Of a stretch of 12,768 nt of DNA, positions 1-5,988 are shown piece by piece. Positions within the stretch are counted from its first letter, which is position 1. Every line of letters starts with the position of its first letter. The stretch comes from an uncultured Desulfovibrio sp. (lineage in GTDB: Bacteria; Desulfobacterota; Desulfovibrionia; Desulfovibrionales; Desulfovibrionaceae): assembly GCA_900541395.1 (NCBI GenBank), contig UQJT01000055.1:1-12768 (forward strand), given 5' to 3'. The notes beneath the pieces were generated by a model. It was not told the origin of the DNA. It saw only the letters and a list, made by a program, of their open reading frames with translations, and did no database searches. The translations under genes were made by a program, and so were the position numbers.

Positions 1-387
1 AGCCCCGTCAAAATTGACGGCGCGTCGCGCCCCACGCGGGCGCGTGGATTGAAACTCATTGAATTGGAATGGGACCGTCCGGGCGACGGGGTCGCGCCCC
101 ACGCGGGCGCGTGGATTGAAACGTCCTCGGCTCAGTCCGGGACATCATCAATCGGCGTCGCGCCCCACGCGGGCGCGTGGATTGAAACCACTCCTTTTGA
201 GCCCACTGTACCTGTCAAGCGTGTCGCGCCCCACGCGGGCGCGTGGATTGAAACGAGCATGTGGCCAAAGCACCAGGTGACGAGGTTGGTCGCGCCCCAC
301 GCGGGCGCGTGGATTGAAACGCTACCGAGACCATACGCAACGGCGGCGATATCCGGTCGCGCCCCGCGCGGACGCGTGCGAGCTTTC
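1..387 (+). CRISPR. Type I-C CRISPR array, trailer end
   Basis: Five identical 32-bp repeats lie at 24-55, 91-122, 157-188, 223-254 and 289-320. Each begins GTCGCGCCCC and ends GTGGATTGAAAC, the classic type I-C form. Spacers are 56-90 (35 bp), 123-156 (34), 189-222 (34), 255-288 (34) and 321-355 (35). The sixth repeat, 356-387, matches for about the first 10 bases and then diverges, losing the ATTGAAAC tag; this is typical of the terminal, leader-distal repeat. The array is therefore transcribed on the plus strand, with the leader and probably the cas operon left of the window. Positions 1-23 are most likely the end of another spacer. Each repeat can fold as CGCGCCC pairing with GGGCGCG, followed by the ATTGAAAC handle, as expected for Cas5c processing. 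No cas gene is in the window, so activity cannot be judged. Confidence 0.97.
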
Positions 388-394
388 TTCCACC

Positions 395-437
395 ATAAAA
401 ACGCGGCAGATGGAGCAAAGTCACAGATCCATCTGCC
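395..437 (-). terminator. Intrinsic terminator, minus strand, next to CRISPR array
   Basis: A perfect 9-bp stem pairs 405-413 with 429-437 around a 15-nt loop. Read on the minus strand it is followed within four bases by a run of five T (complement of 396-400). On the plus strand no T run follows directly. It is the second of two minus-strand terminators between the permease gene and the CRISPR array. Confidence 0.55.
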
Positions 438-459
438 CTTCCGCTTAACAAGAATTTTT

Positions 460-494
460 TAAGATAAAAGCGTGCGCCTCATGAGCCGCACGCT
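460..494 (-). terminator. Intrinsic terminator, minus strand, after permease
   Basis: A perfect 8-bp stem, AGCGTGCG at 469-476 pairing with CGCACGCT at 487-494, has a 10-nt loop that is itself partly palindromic (CTCATGAG). On the minus strand the stem is followed by TTTATCTT. On the plus strand it is followed by seven A, so it should work only for minus-strand transcripts, that is, for the permease gene ending at 653. Confidence 0.6.
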
Positions 495-652
495 AAAAAA
501 ATCATGATTCGTCTGCGGGGAATGAAACAACTTACCACATGGCCCTGATGAAGCTCAGGCTAAAAGTCGCGCGGATTTTCTTTCGACACCCCGCCCGGGC
601 CAATTGGGGTTGCCGCGCGCAACGCAGTGCCACGGTTTTGCCAATTCCTCCC

Positions 653-1573
653 CTAGGCGACATGAGCGGAAGAAGCAACCTTGACGCCCATCCGGGTCCG
701 GCGTACCACTCGTGAAGTCAAACGCCGTTCGGCCCGGCGCAATATCCAGGATAAAGTGAGGGTCACGCACAGGTAAATGAGGGCCACAGTAAGCCACACT
801 TCAAACGCGCGAAAATTGATGGAGATGATTTCCTGCCCCTGTCGGGTAAGTTCGGCCACGCCGATGACCACCAGGAGCGAAGTATCCTTGAGGGAAATAA
901 TGAACTGATTGCCCAAAGGCGGAATCATGCGCCGGAAAGCCTGGGGCCAGATGACATAACGCATGGCCTGGAAGCCGGTCAGCCCCGTGGAACGGGCGGC
1001 CTCGCCCTGGCCCGCGTCGATGGATACAATAGCTCCGCGCACGATTTCCGCGATATACGCTCCGGCATTGACCCCGATGGCCACGATACCCGCGGTCACC
1101 GGCGGAATACGGATACCCAGGACCAGGGGCAGGCCGAAATACAGAAACATAACCTGCACAATAAGCGGGGTACCGCGTATAATCTCGATGTAAGTCACCG
1201 CCACGGCACGCAGGACGCGGTTGTGTCCGGTGTTGATCAGGCCCGTCACAGTGCCCAGAACAAGGCCCAGAATCAGACCGCATACAGTGAGGAACAAGGT
1301 CAGTTCCAATCCGCTCAGCGGTCGTCCGTCGCCGCTGAGCCAGCTCGCCGCGATGCCGACCCCCAGCCCGGCCACCAGTCCGCCCACGGTGGACATCGCC
1401 ATCCGGTCCAGACGTTCCGAACGGCTTGCCCCCTCATGGCGCACCGCCGCCACAATTCCCGCCAGCAGACCGGCAATGAGCCCGGCCGCTGTAATCTTCA
1501 GCGTCAACCCCTGGATGCCCACCAAAAGAGGCAGGCTCTCGACCATCACTTCGGGATGGAATTGAAACGCCAT
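653..1573 (-). CDS. Polar amino acid ABC transporter permease
   Basis: This is an inner-membrane permease of the His/Glu/Gln/Arg (GlnP/HisM) family that moves a polar amino acid delivered by a periplasmic binding protein. The 306 residues exceed the usual 215-230. The C-terminal two thirds are canonical: IEIIRGTPLIVQ at about 129-140, and the EAA loop that contacts the ATPase (GEAARSTGL at 190-198, then IWPQAFRRMIPP). The N-terminus carries an extra membrane segment (about 15-49) that resembles the normal first segment at 86-118. The ATG at 1571-1573 is preceded by a weak AAGG. It lies 158 bp downstream of the binding-protein gene, beyond an intrinsic terminator, so it is probably expressed by read-through. 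No ATPase gene follows; the next items are terminators and a CRISPR array. Substrate is not assignable from sequence alone. Confidence 0.93.
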   Translation of the reverse strand: MAFQFHPEVMVESLPLLVGIQGLTLKITAAGLIAGLLAGIVAAVRHEGASRSERLDRMAMSTVGGLVAGLGVGIAASWLSGDGRPLSGLELTLFLTVCGLILGLVLGTVTGLINTGHNRVLRAVAVTYIEIIRGTPLIVQVMFLYFGLPLVLGIRIPPVTAGIVAIGVNAGAYIAEIVRGAIVSIDAGQGEAARSTGLTGFQAMRYVIWPQAFRRMIPPLGNQFIISLKDTSLLVVIGVAELTRQGQEIISINFRAFEVWLTVALIYLCVTLTLSWILRRAERRLTSRVVRRTRMGVKVASSAHVA

Positions 1574-1682
1574 GCGCCCCGCCTTGAGAACAGGTTACCT
1601 TTCACTTATACCGCCAACGCCTGTGAAACGCGCCCATACCGGCGCCCGACGCGCACGGGGACGAAGCCCGCGTTTCCCTCGG

Positions 1683-1721
1683 AAAAAAGGGACGGACCGC
1701 CTCAACACGGCGGACCGCCCC
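1683..1721 (-). terminator. Intrinsic terminator between binding protein and permease
   Basis: On the minus strand, 11 bases after the binding-protein stop codon, a GC-rich hairpin (complement of 1721-1689) has an inner stem CCGCC/GGCGG, with outer pairs interrupted by one T-T mismatch. It is followed by six T (complement of 1683-1688). Such partial terminators between binding-protein and membrane genes are a known way of making excess binding protein; that role here is inferred. Confidence 0.7.
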
Positions 1722-1731
1722 ATCGGCATAC

Positions 1732-2484
1732 TTATTTCGTGTCCGGGTCCACGCCGAACCACTTGATATACAATTGCTTATAGGTACCGTCGGCCTTCAT
1801 GGCCTTGAGGGCTTCGTTGACCGGCCCCACCAGCTTGCTGCCCTTGGGGAAGCCGATGCCGTAAGACTGCCCTTCATACAGGGGCCCCACCACGGTCAGG
1901 CCGCCGTCCGACGCCTTGGCGAAATCGCGCACCACGGATTCGTCAAAGAACGCGGCATCCGCGCCCTTGCCCAACACTTCCAGATACATGCCGTCGTTGT
2001 TGGGAAACAGCTTGACTTCCTTGGCCTTGGTGAATTTGGTCCGCAGATAGTCCGCCGGAGCGGTGCCGGTCTTGGAAGCAATGACCTTGCCCGCCAGGTC
2101 CTCGAGGCTCTTGTATTTGTCCACGTCCTCGGTGCGCACCACCAGCATGATGCCGGTGTCGTAATAGGGGTCGGACATGTCCACCACTTCCTGACGCTGG
2201 GGGGTGATGGTCATGGCCGCGATGGCCGCGTCGATATTGCCGGTCTGCAAGCCGGGGATGATGCCGTTGAAGTCCATAGGCTGGAACTTGTATTCCAGGC
2301 CCGCGCGCTTGGCCACGTTGTCCCACAGTTCAATGTCGAAGCCGGTGTACTGGCCGGACGAGTCCTTGAACTCGAAGGGCTTGAAGTTGGTGTCGTGAGC
2401 CACCACCAGGGGCGCGGCGACGGCCATGCCGGTCATCCCCAGGGCCAGACACAGGGCGGAAAGCAATACCGAAACACGTTTCAT
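1732..2484 (-). CDS. Periplasmic polar amino acid-binding protein
   Basis: This 250-residue extracytoplasmic solute-binding protein of family 3 (GlnH/HisJ/FliY type) captures an amino acid in the periplasm and hands it to the permease. A signal peptide spans residues 1-23 (KR, hydrophobic stretch, AVA-A cleavage). The mature protein starts LVVAHDTNFKPFEF, followed by GQYTGFDIELWDNVAKR, MDFNGIIPGLQTGNIDAAIAAMTITPQRQEVVDMSDPYYDTG (about 70-111) and the hinge/lobe 2 segment LEDLAGKVIASKTGTAPADYL; these are the diagnostic blocks. The start at 2484 is supported by the Shine-Dalgarno GAGGGAGA (2491-2498, 6 nt spacing) and by the signal peptide. The open frame continues upstream to 3210, but that stretch is antisense-like shadow of the glycosyltransferase. 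It is followed by a terminator and then the permease. Closest functional guess is glutamine-, cystine- or lysine/arginine-type; I cannot choose. Confidence 0.95.
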   Translation of the reverse strand: MKRVSVLLSALCLALGMTGMAVAAPLVVAHDTNFKPFEFKDSSGQYTGFDIELWDNVAKRAGLEYKFQPMDFNGIIPGLQTGNIDAAIAAMTITPQRQEVVDMSDPYYDTGIMLVVRTEDVDKYKSLEDLAGKVIASKTGTAPADYLRTKFTKAKEVKLFPNNDGMYLEVLGKGADAAFFDESVVRDFAKASDGGLTVVGPLYEGQSYGIGFPKGSKLVGPVNEALKAMKADGTYKQLYIKWFGVDPDTK

Positions 2485-2600
2485 GGCGAATCTCCCTCGA
2501 TTACAGGGGACAAAAGGACAACGCTCCCGGCCGGGCCGCCCCGCGCGGACGGCCGGTATGGAGGCCGGAGTGGACGGCCTTCCCGAAGCGACAAAATAAG

Positions 2601-2629
2601 AGTGTAGCGATGTTATGGAAAAAACACAA
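2601..2629 (-). promoter_or_regulatory. Sigma-70-type promoter for the binding-protein gene
   Basis: On the minus strand, TTGTGT (complement of 2624-2629) and TACACT (complement of 2601-2606) are separated by exactly 17 bp. Matches to consensus are 3/6 and 4/6. The predicted transcript starts near 2594, leaving a leader of about 110 nt with several GC-rich inverted repeats (GGCC...GGCC) at 2520-2590. No known riboswitch class was recognised in that leader. Confidence 0.5.
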
Positions 2630-2732
2630 GAAGCCCGCGCCGCTTCAGACAAACCGAAAGGCCGCCTCCGCAGCGCCCCCTCCTCCGAGTCCGGGCCGGA
2701 CAACACCTCGCAACGGCGGGTAGACAGAAACG

Positions 2733-3848
2733 TCAGCAATCGGCAGAGGAAACGGCGGAAGCACCGGGCTCGGCGTTCAACAGTTCGTCGTACAGGGCCG
2801 CGTATTCCGCGCCCAGCCGGACGGGCCGGAAACGTTCCAGCGCGGCGCGTCCCCCCGCGACAAGTCTTTCGCGCAAAGCGGATTCCTGCATGAGACGCAA
2901 CATGGAGCCGGCCAAGGCCACGGGATTGGTCGGGGGTGAAAACAATACCGATATCTTGTCTTCCCCCAAATCCCGGTGAGCCTCCAAAGTCGTGCAGGCC
3001 ACAGGCACGCCGAGGTTCCAGGCGTCCAGCATGACGGATACGCCGTTCCGTCCCGCCACATCGCAGCACACCGCCGCGTCGGCCGCGCCCAGAAACACGC
3101 GCCGGTCCTGCCCGCCGATCAGACTCAACCGGTCCCGCACGCCCAGCTTCTCCGCGCTGTCCAGCAAAGCGCCGAACAACGGGCCTTCGCCCACAATACG
3201 CACTTCCCATTCCGGCAGATCGTCGATGGACATAGTCTGAACGCAGGCCATGGCCTGAAGAAGGGAAGCGTGGTCCGCCGCCGGGTTCAGGGGGCCGGCG
3301 GCCACAAAAATAAAACGGTCGTTCGACCGACCGCCGACGGAGCCGACAGGGACTCCTGCGGGCAAAGGGGGGCGCGCGGCGGGCAGGATAACCCGTATTT
3401 TCGTATCCTCAACGCCCCCGGCGCGGGCCAGTGCGGCCACGTCCGTCCCCGCGCAGACCAAGGCGTCGATTTGCCGAACACTCCAGCCGCGCAGTTTTTT
3501 TCCTTTGTCGGACGCGGCAAGCACGGTGTGCACGAAGCGCAGTTCCCGGCGACGACGGCGCAACAGAGCCACAGTAGTCAAAACGCGCGGTTCAAGGGTA
3601 TGAATCAGACGCACACCGCGCTCTCGGACCAGACGGTTCAGAGTCCACCCCAAACTCAGTCCGGGATCGGCATTTTCCAGTTCCACGAGGGGCAAATCGG
3701 CGTCATTGGCGGCCACGGCCAAAGGACTTTCCTGCGGACAGGCCAGCAGGGCTTCCCGCCCGGCGTCGCGCAGAGCGCGGGCCAGGAGCAACGTTTGTTC
3801 TCCCTCGTCGGAGGCGGCGAAACCAAGATGGACAAGCAGCACAGACAT
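2733..3848 (-). CDS. GT-B glycosyltransferase, GT4-like
   Basis: This 371-residue cytoplasmic enzyme probably transfers a sugar from a nucleotide donor to an envelope or LPS acceptor. The two-Rossmann GT-B layout is visible: an N-terminal domain (MSVLLVHLGFAASDEGEQTLLLARAL), then a donor-binding C-terminal domain starting FIFVAAGPLNPAADHASLLQAM (179-200), WEVRIVGEGP (215-223) and RLSLIGGQ (240-247). The GT4 signature block normally reads EGF...LEAMxxGxPV; here it is NGVSVMLDAWNLGVPV (268-283), so the first Glu is Asn268 and the second is Asp275. No signal peptide or membrane segment is present. The ATG at 3846-3848 has no strong ribosome-binding site. It is divergent from a GT2 enzyme, which suggests a shared role in surface glycan assembly. 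Family assignment is firm; substrate is unknown. Confidence 0.85.
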   Translation of the reverse strand: MSVLLVHLGFAASDEGEQTLLLARALRDAGREALLACPQESPLAVAANDADLPLVELENADPGLSLGWTLNRLVRERGVRLIHTLEPRVLTTVALLRRRRRELRFVHTVLAASDKGKKLRGWSVRQIDALVCAGTDVAALARAGGVEDTKIRVILPAARPPLPAGVPVGSVGGRSNDRFIFVAAGPLNPAADHASLLQAMACVQTMSIDDLPEWEVRIVGEGPLFGALLDSAEKLGVRDRLSLIGGQDRRVFLGAADAAVCCDVAGRNGVSVMLDAWNLGVPVACTTLEAHRDLGEDKISVLFSPPTNPVALAGSMLRLMQESALRERLVAGGRAALERFRPVRLGAEYAALYDELLNAEPGASAVSSADC

Positions 3849-3910
3849 TGCGGCAGAATAAGCGCCTTTGCGGCGGGGCGCAAGTCCGACGGGACATGCC
3901 GGGACAGACG

Positions 3911-3938
3911 TATTTAAATATTAAATCTAATAATTCAA
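3911..3938 (-). promoter_or_regulatory. Candidate promoter for the GT4-like gene
   Basis: An unusually AT-rich patch (3911-3937) sits in a GC-rich surrounding. On the minus strand TTGAAT (complement of 3933-3938) and TAAATA (complement of 3911-3916) are 16 bp apart, matching consensus at 4/6 and 3/6. This would give a leader of about 55 nt. The exact hexamers are uncertain because several alternative AT-rich boxes overlap. Confidence 0.38.
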
Positions 3939-4066
3939 CCTGATTGCATTACATAGGGCTGAGAACCTCCCCGGTGGCGCAGCCGTACTTCACAACCCCG
4001 GATTCAGGAGTCGCCTGCGGCTTCGGGTGCTGCTGTCGCCGCGTCATCTGGGCATATCGGCACACG

Positions 4067-4095
4067 TTGACAGAGGGGCGACCTCCTCCTATCGT
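4067..4095 (+). promoter_or_regulatory. Sigma-70-type promoter for the GT2 gene
   Basis: A perfect -35 box TTGACA (4067-4072) and TATCGT (4090-4095, 4/6) are separated by 17 bp. Transcription would start near 4102, about 26 nt before the ATG at 4128. Confidence 0.65.
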
Positions 4096-4127
4096 GGCTT
4101 TTTACAACGCTTTTTCCGGAAGCCGCC

Positions 4128-5387
4128 ATGCCGACCCTAAGCGTCGTCATTCCTGTCCACAACAAATGGGAGCTGACCGCCGCCTGCCTGCGCTCCCTGG
4201 CGGAACACACGCCCGGCGGGGATGTCGCGGTTATTGTGGTGGACAACGCCTCCGCCGACGACACCTCCGGCGCCTGCCCGGCCCTGGGCTCGTCTCTGTT
4301 CGGCCGACGCTTCCGTTACCGGCGCTTTGAAAACAACCGGAATTTCGGCCCGGCATGCAACGCCGGAGCCGCCCTGGCCGATTCGGACCTGCTCTTTTTT
4401 CTTAATAACGACACCCTGCTTACGCCGGGCTGGCTGCCGCCGCTGCAGGACGCCCTGGCGGCGGAGCCCGACCTGGTCGGGGTGGGACCGCTGCTGGCGT
4501 ATCCGGATGATACGGTGCAACATCTGGGGATCGTCATTACCCCGGCGGGCGGCAGCATCGGCCACCTGTACGCGGGTCTTCCCCTCGCTCACCCGCTGGC
4601 CCGCCGTCGTCGCCGTTTTCCCGCCATCACCGGAGCGGCGCTTATGGTTTCCCGCGCGCTTTTTCTGGAGGCGGGGGGCTTCTGCGAAGCATATGTCAAC
4701 GGTTTCGAGGATGTGGATTTTTGCCTGGCCTTGGCGGAAAACGGCGGCGTCATGAGCGTGATCCCCGAAAGCCGGGTGATTCATTTCGAAAGCCAGACCC
4801 CGCAACGACGTGATCACGACGAGGACAACGGCCGCCTGCTCCGGGCGAGGCGAGATTTGAGCCGCTTCGTCAACATGCCCGCCCTGGCCGAAGAGGACGA
4901 TTATGTCCTGCGGGTGGAGCCCGATCTTCAGGTCCGTTTCGGCGTGCCTGAAGAACGCCGAAAAGCTCTGCTGCGCCGTCTGCGCTCCGCCCGCCCCTTC
5001 CGCCCCGATCATTGTCTGGCCTTGCTGGACGAAGAACCGTTATGGGAAGAAGGCTACGAAATGCTGGCCACCCTGCTGGAGAACGCGGGCCGCCGGGAGG
5101 AAGCGTTGGCGGTATGGCATCGCCACTTACGCCTGACTCCCTCGCTGGAGGCCGCGGAACGCGCTCTACGTATCCTGCGGCAACTCAACGCCGATCCGGG
5201 CGACCTGGCCGAAGCCGTGGAGCGTTGGCGCGCGGGCATTCTCGACGAGGAAGGTCACGCCGCCAAATTGGCGAACATTCTGGCCCTGCTGCGCCGCGAC
5301 GGGCCGGTTTCGCTCATCCCGGCCTACGAACAGGCCGCCATGCGGGCGGCGGAACTGCGGATGCGCTGGCGGACCGGGGCACACTGA
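4128..5387 (+). CDS. Family 2 glycosyltransferase with helical C-terminal region
   Basis: This 419-residue cytoplasmic GT-A enzyme resembles rhamnosyltransferase-like family 2 proteins. The N-terminal domain starts LSVVIPVHNKWELTAACLRSL. VVDNASADDT (37-46) binds the nucleotide, FENNRNFGPACNAGAALA (67-84) follows, and the DXD-type metal site is LNNDT (92-96). The acceptor/catalytic block GFEDVDFCL (192-200) contains the ED pair E194-D195, and H219 in VIHFES is the usual third metal-site residue. About residues 250-419 form a charged alpha-helical extension with TPR-like phrases (EMLATLLENAGRREEALAVWHRHL), possibly for protein contacts. A weak GGAAG lies 5 nt before the ATG. It diverges from the GT4-like gene, so a joint role in cell-surface polysaccharide is plausible. 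No intrinsic terminator in its own direction was found. Confidence 0.92.
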   Translation: MPTLSVVIPVHNKWELTAACLRSLAEHTPGGDVAVIVVDNASADDTSGACPALGSSLFGRRFRYRRFENNRNFGPACNAGAALADSDLLFFLNNDTLLTPGWLPPLQDALAAEPDLVGVGPLLAYPDDTVQHLGIVITPAGGSIGHLYAGLPLAHPLARRRRRFPAITGAALMVSRALFLEAGGFCEAYVNGFEDVDFCLALAENGGVMSVIPESRVIHFESQTPQRRDHDEDNGRLLRARRDLSRFVNMPALAEEDDYVLRVEPDLQVRFGVPEERRKALLRRLRSARPFRPDHCLALLDEEPLWEEGYEMLATLLENAGRREEALAVWHRHLRLTPSLEAAERALRILRQLNADPGDLAEAVERWRAGILDEEGHAAKLANILALLRRDGPVSLIPAYEQAAMRAAELRMRWRTGAH

Positions 5388-5398
5388 GGTTTCCCTCC

Positions 5399-5430
5399 AA
5401 AAAACGGCCGCCGGACCTTGATCCGGCGGC
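5399..5430 (-). terminator. Intrinsic terminator, minus strand, for the small secreted protein gene
   Basis: A perfect 9-bp stem pairs GCCGCCGGA (5407-5415) with TCCGGCGGC (5422-5430). On the minus strand it is followed by CG and six T (complement of 5399-5404). It points away from the 5617-5988 gene, whose stop codon is now about 190 bp away because the repeat element at 5473-5617 lies between. Confidence 0.75.
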
Positions 5431-5470
5431 TGAAGCCGAGCAGGAACACAAAGCCGCCTGCCGGGACGAT

Positions 5471-5619
5471 TAGAGCATTTTGCTTTTGAAATTGTCCCAT
5501 TTCAAAAGCGACGCAGCCGTCATTTCGCCTGAAAAGCGTGTTTTTCAGGCTCCTTCGGCGCGGGCGGCCGCTCCCGCGGCCGCCGGAGCGCTTGCCGTTT
5601 TCAACAGCAAACCGCTCTA
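5471..5619. mobile_element. MITE-like non-autonomous element with TA duplications
   Basis: A 145-bp non-coding unit (5473-5617) is bounded by imperfect 19-bp terminal inverted repeats: GAGCATTTTGCTTTTGAAA on the left and GAGCGGTTTGCTGTTGAAA on the complement of the right, 16/19 identical. TA flanks both ends (5471-5472, 5618-5619), the duplication expected of IS630/mariner-type transposition. The joined empty site would read ATTAAT. Inside are three perfect hairpins: 5482-5492/5499-5509 (11 bp), 5527-5535/5542-5550 (9 bp) and 5563-5571/5576-5584 (9 bp). No transposase is encoded, so mobilisation would need one in trans. Family assignment to IS630/mariner rests only on the TA sites and length. 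It overlaps the stop codon of the 5617-5988 gene. Confidence 0.7.
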
Positions 5620-5988
5620 ATGTTCGATTTCCACTTCGGCGGCCACCGGTTTTTCCGGGGGCAGAGTCAGGTAGCGGACCTTGACCGAATCGCCGTTTTT
5701 CAGCCCTTCCAGCCCCGCGCCCATTTCTTTGCCGATGACGCCGCCCAGAACTTCCGACTCAAAGGAAGTCTGAGGGCTGACGCGGAACTCCACGTCGCCC
5801 TTTTTCTCCACATTCACGGTAAACGTGTTATGAGGACTGTCCACAGCCTTGACTATCCCGCGCACGGAGGCGTCTTTGCCGGTATCGTGAAGAATATCGT
5901 CCAGGCCGTTGACATTGAAAGACGCCGCCACGGCCCCGGCGGGCAGGCACAGGCTCAGCCCGGCCAAAGTCAACCAAAAAGCACGCAT
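5617..5988 (-). CDS. Small secreted protein, OB-fold-like (DUF5666-type)
   Basis: A 123-residue exported protein of unknown function. A signal peptide (MRAFWLTLAGLSLCLPAGAVAA, cleavage about residue 21-22) precedes a short beta-rich domain: VRGIVKAVDSPHNTFTVNVEKKGDVEFRVSPQTSF, then LEGLKNGDSVKVRYL. The pattern G-V--VD----TF-V ... GL--GD-V-VR is that of small periplasmic OB-like/DUF5666 proteins and is shared with the product of 6294-6779. The start is supported by TAGGAG 6 nt upstream of the ATG on the minus strand. The last codons are GAA CAT TAG, and the TAG lies at the edge of the inserted repeat element; before insertion it would have read TAA. It is probably transcribed on its own from the AT-rich 5989-6030 stretch; hexamers are not clear. 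Role may be metal or envelope related, but that is unproven. Confidence 0.8.
   Translation of the reverse strand: MRAFWLTLAGLSLCLPAGAVAASFNVNGLDDILHDTGKDASVRGIVKAVDSPHNTFTVNVEKKGDVEFRVSPQTSFESEVLGGVIGKEMGAGLEGLKNGDSVKVRYLTLPPEKPVAAEVEIEH

Noticed and set aside
49..462. A 137-codon plus-strand frame, and a minus-strand counterpart at 215-451, across the CRISPR array
   Set aside because: The predicted protein is just the translated 32-bp repeats (APHAGAWIET motif) with spacers; there is no ribosome-binding site. Repeat-derived open frames are common in such arrays.
1774..2607. Long plus-strand frame opposite the binding-protein gene
   Set aside because: His/Gly/Gln-rich translation typical of the antisense strand of a GC-rich gene; the opposite strand has clear family motifs.
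2485..3210. Upstream extension of the binding-protein frame by 242 codons
   Set aside because: The extension lies over the glycosyltransferase gene on the same strand in another frame, is Arg/Gly-rich, and would bury a good signal peptide and Shine-Dalgarno at the 2484 start.
3935..3975. TPP-riboswitch-like words (AACCTGAT and GGGCTGAGA) upstream of the GT2 gene
   Set aside because: In a TPP riboswitch CTGAGA comes before the AACCTGAT element; here the order is reversed, the GGGGTGC partner is missing, and the downstream gene is unrelated to thiamine.
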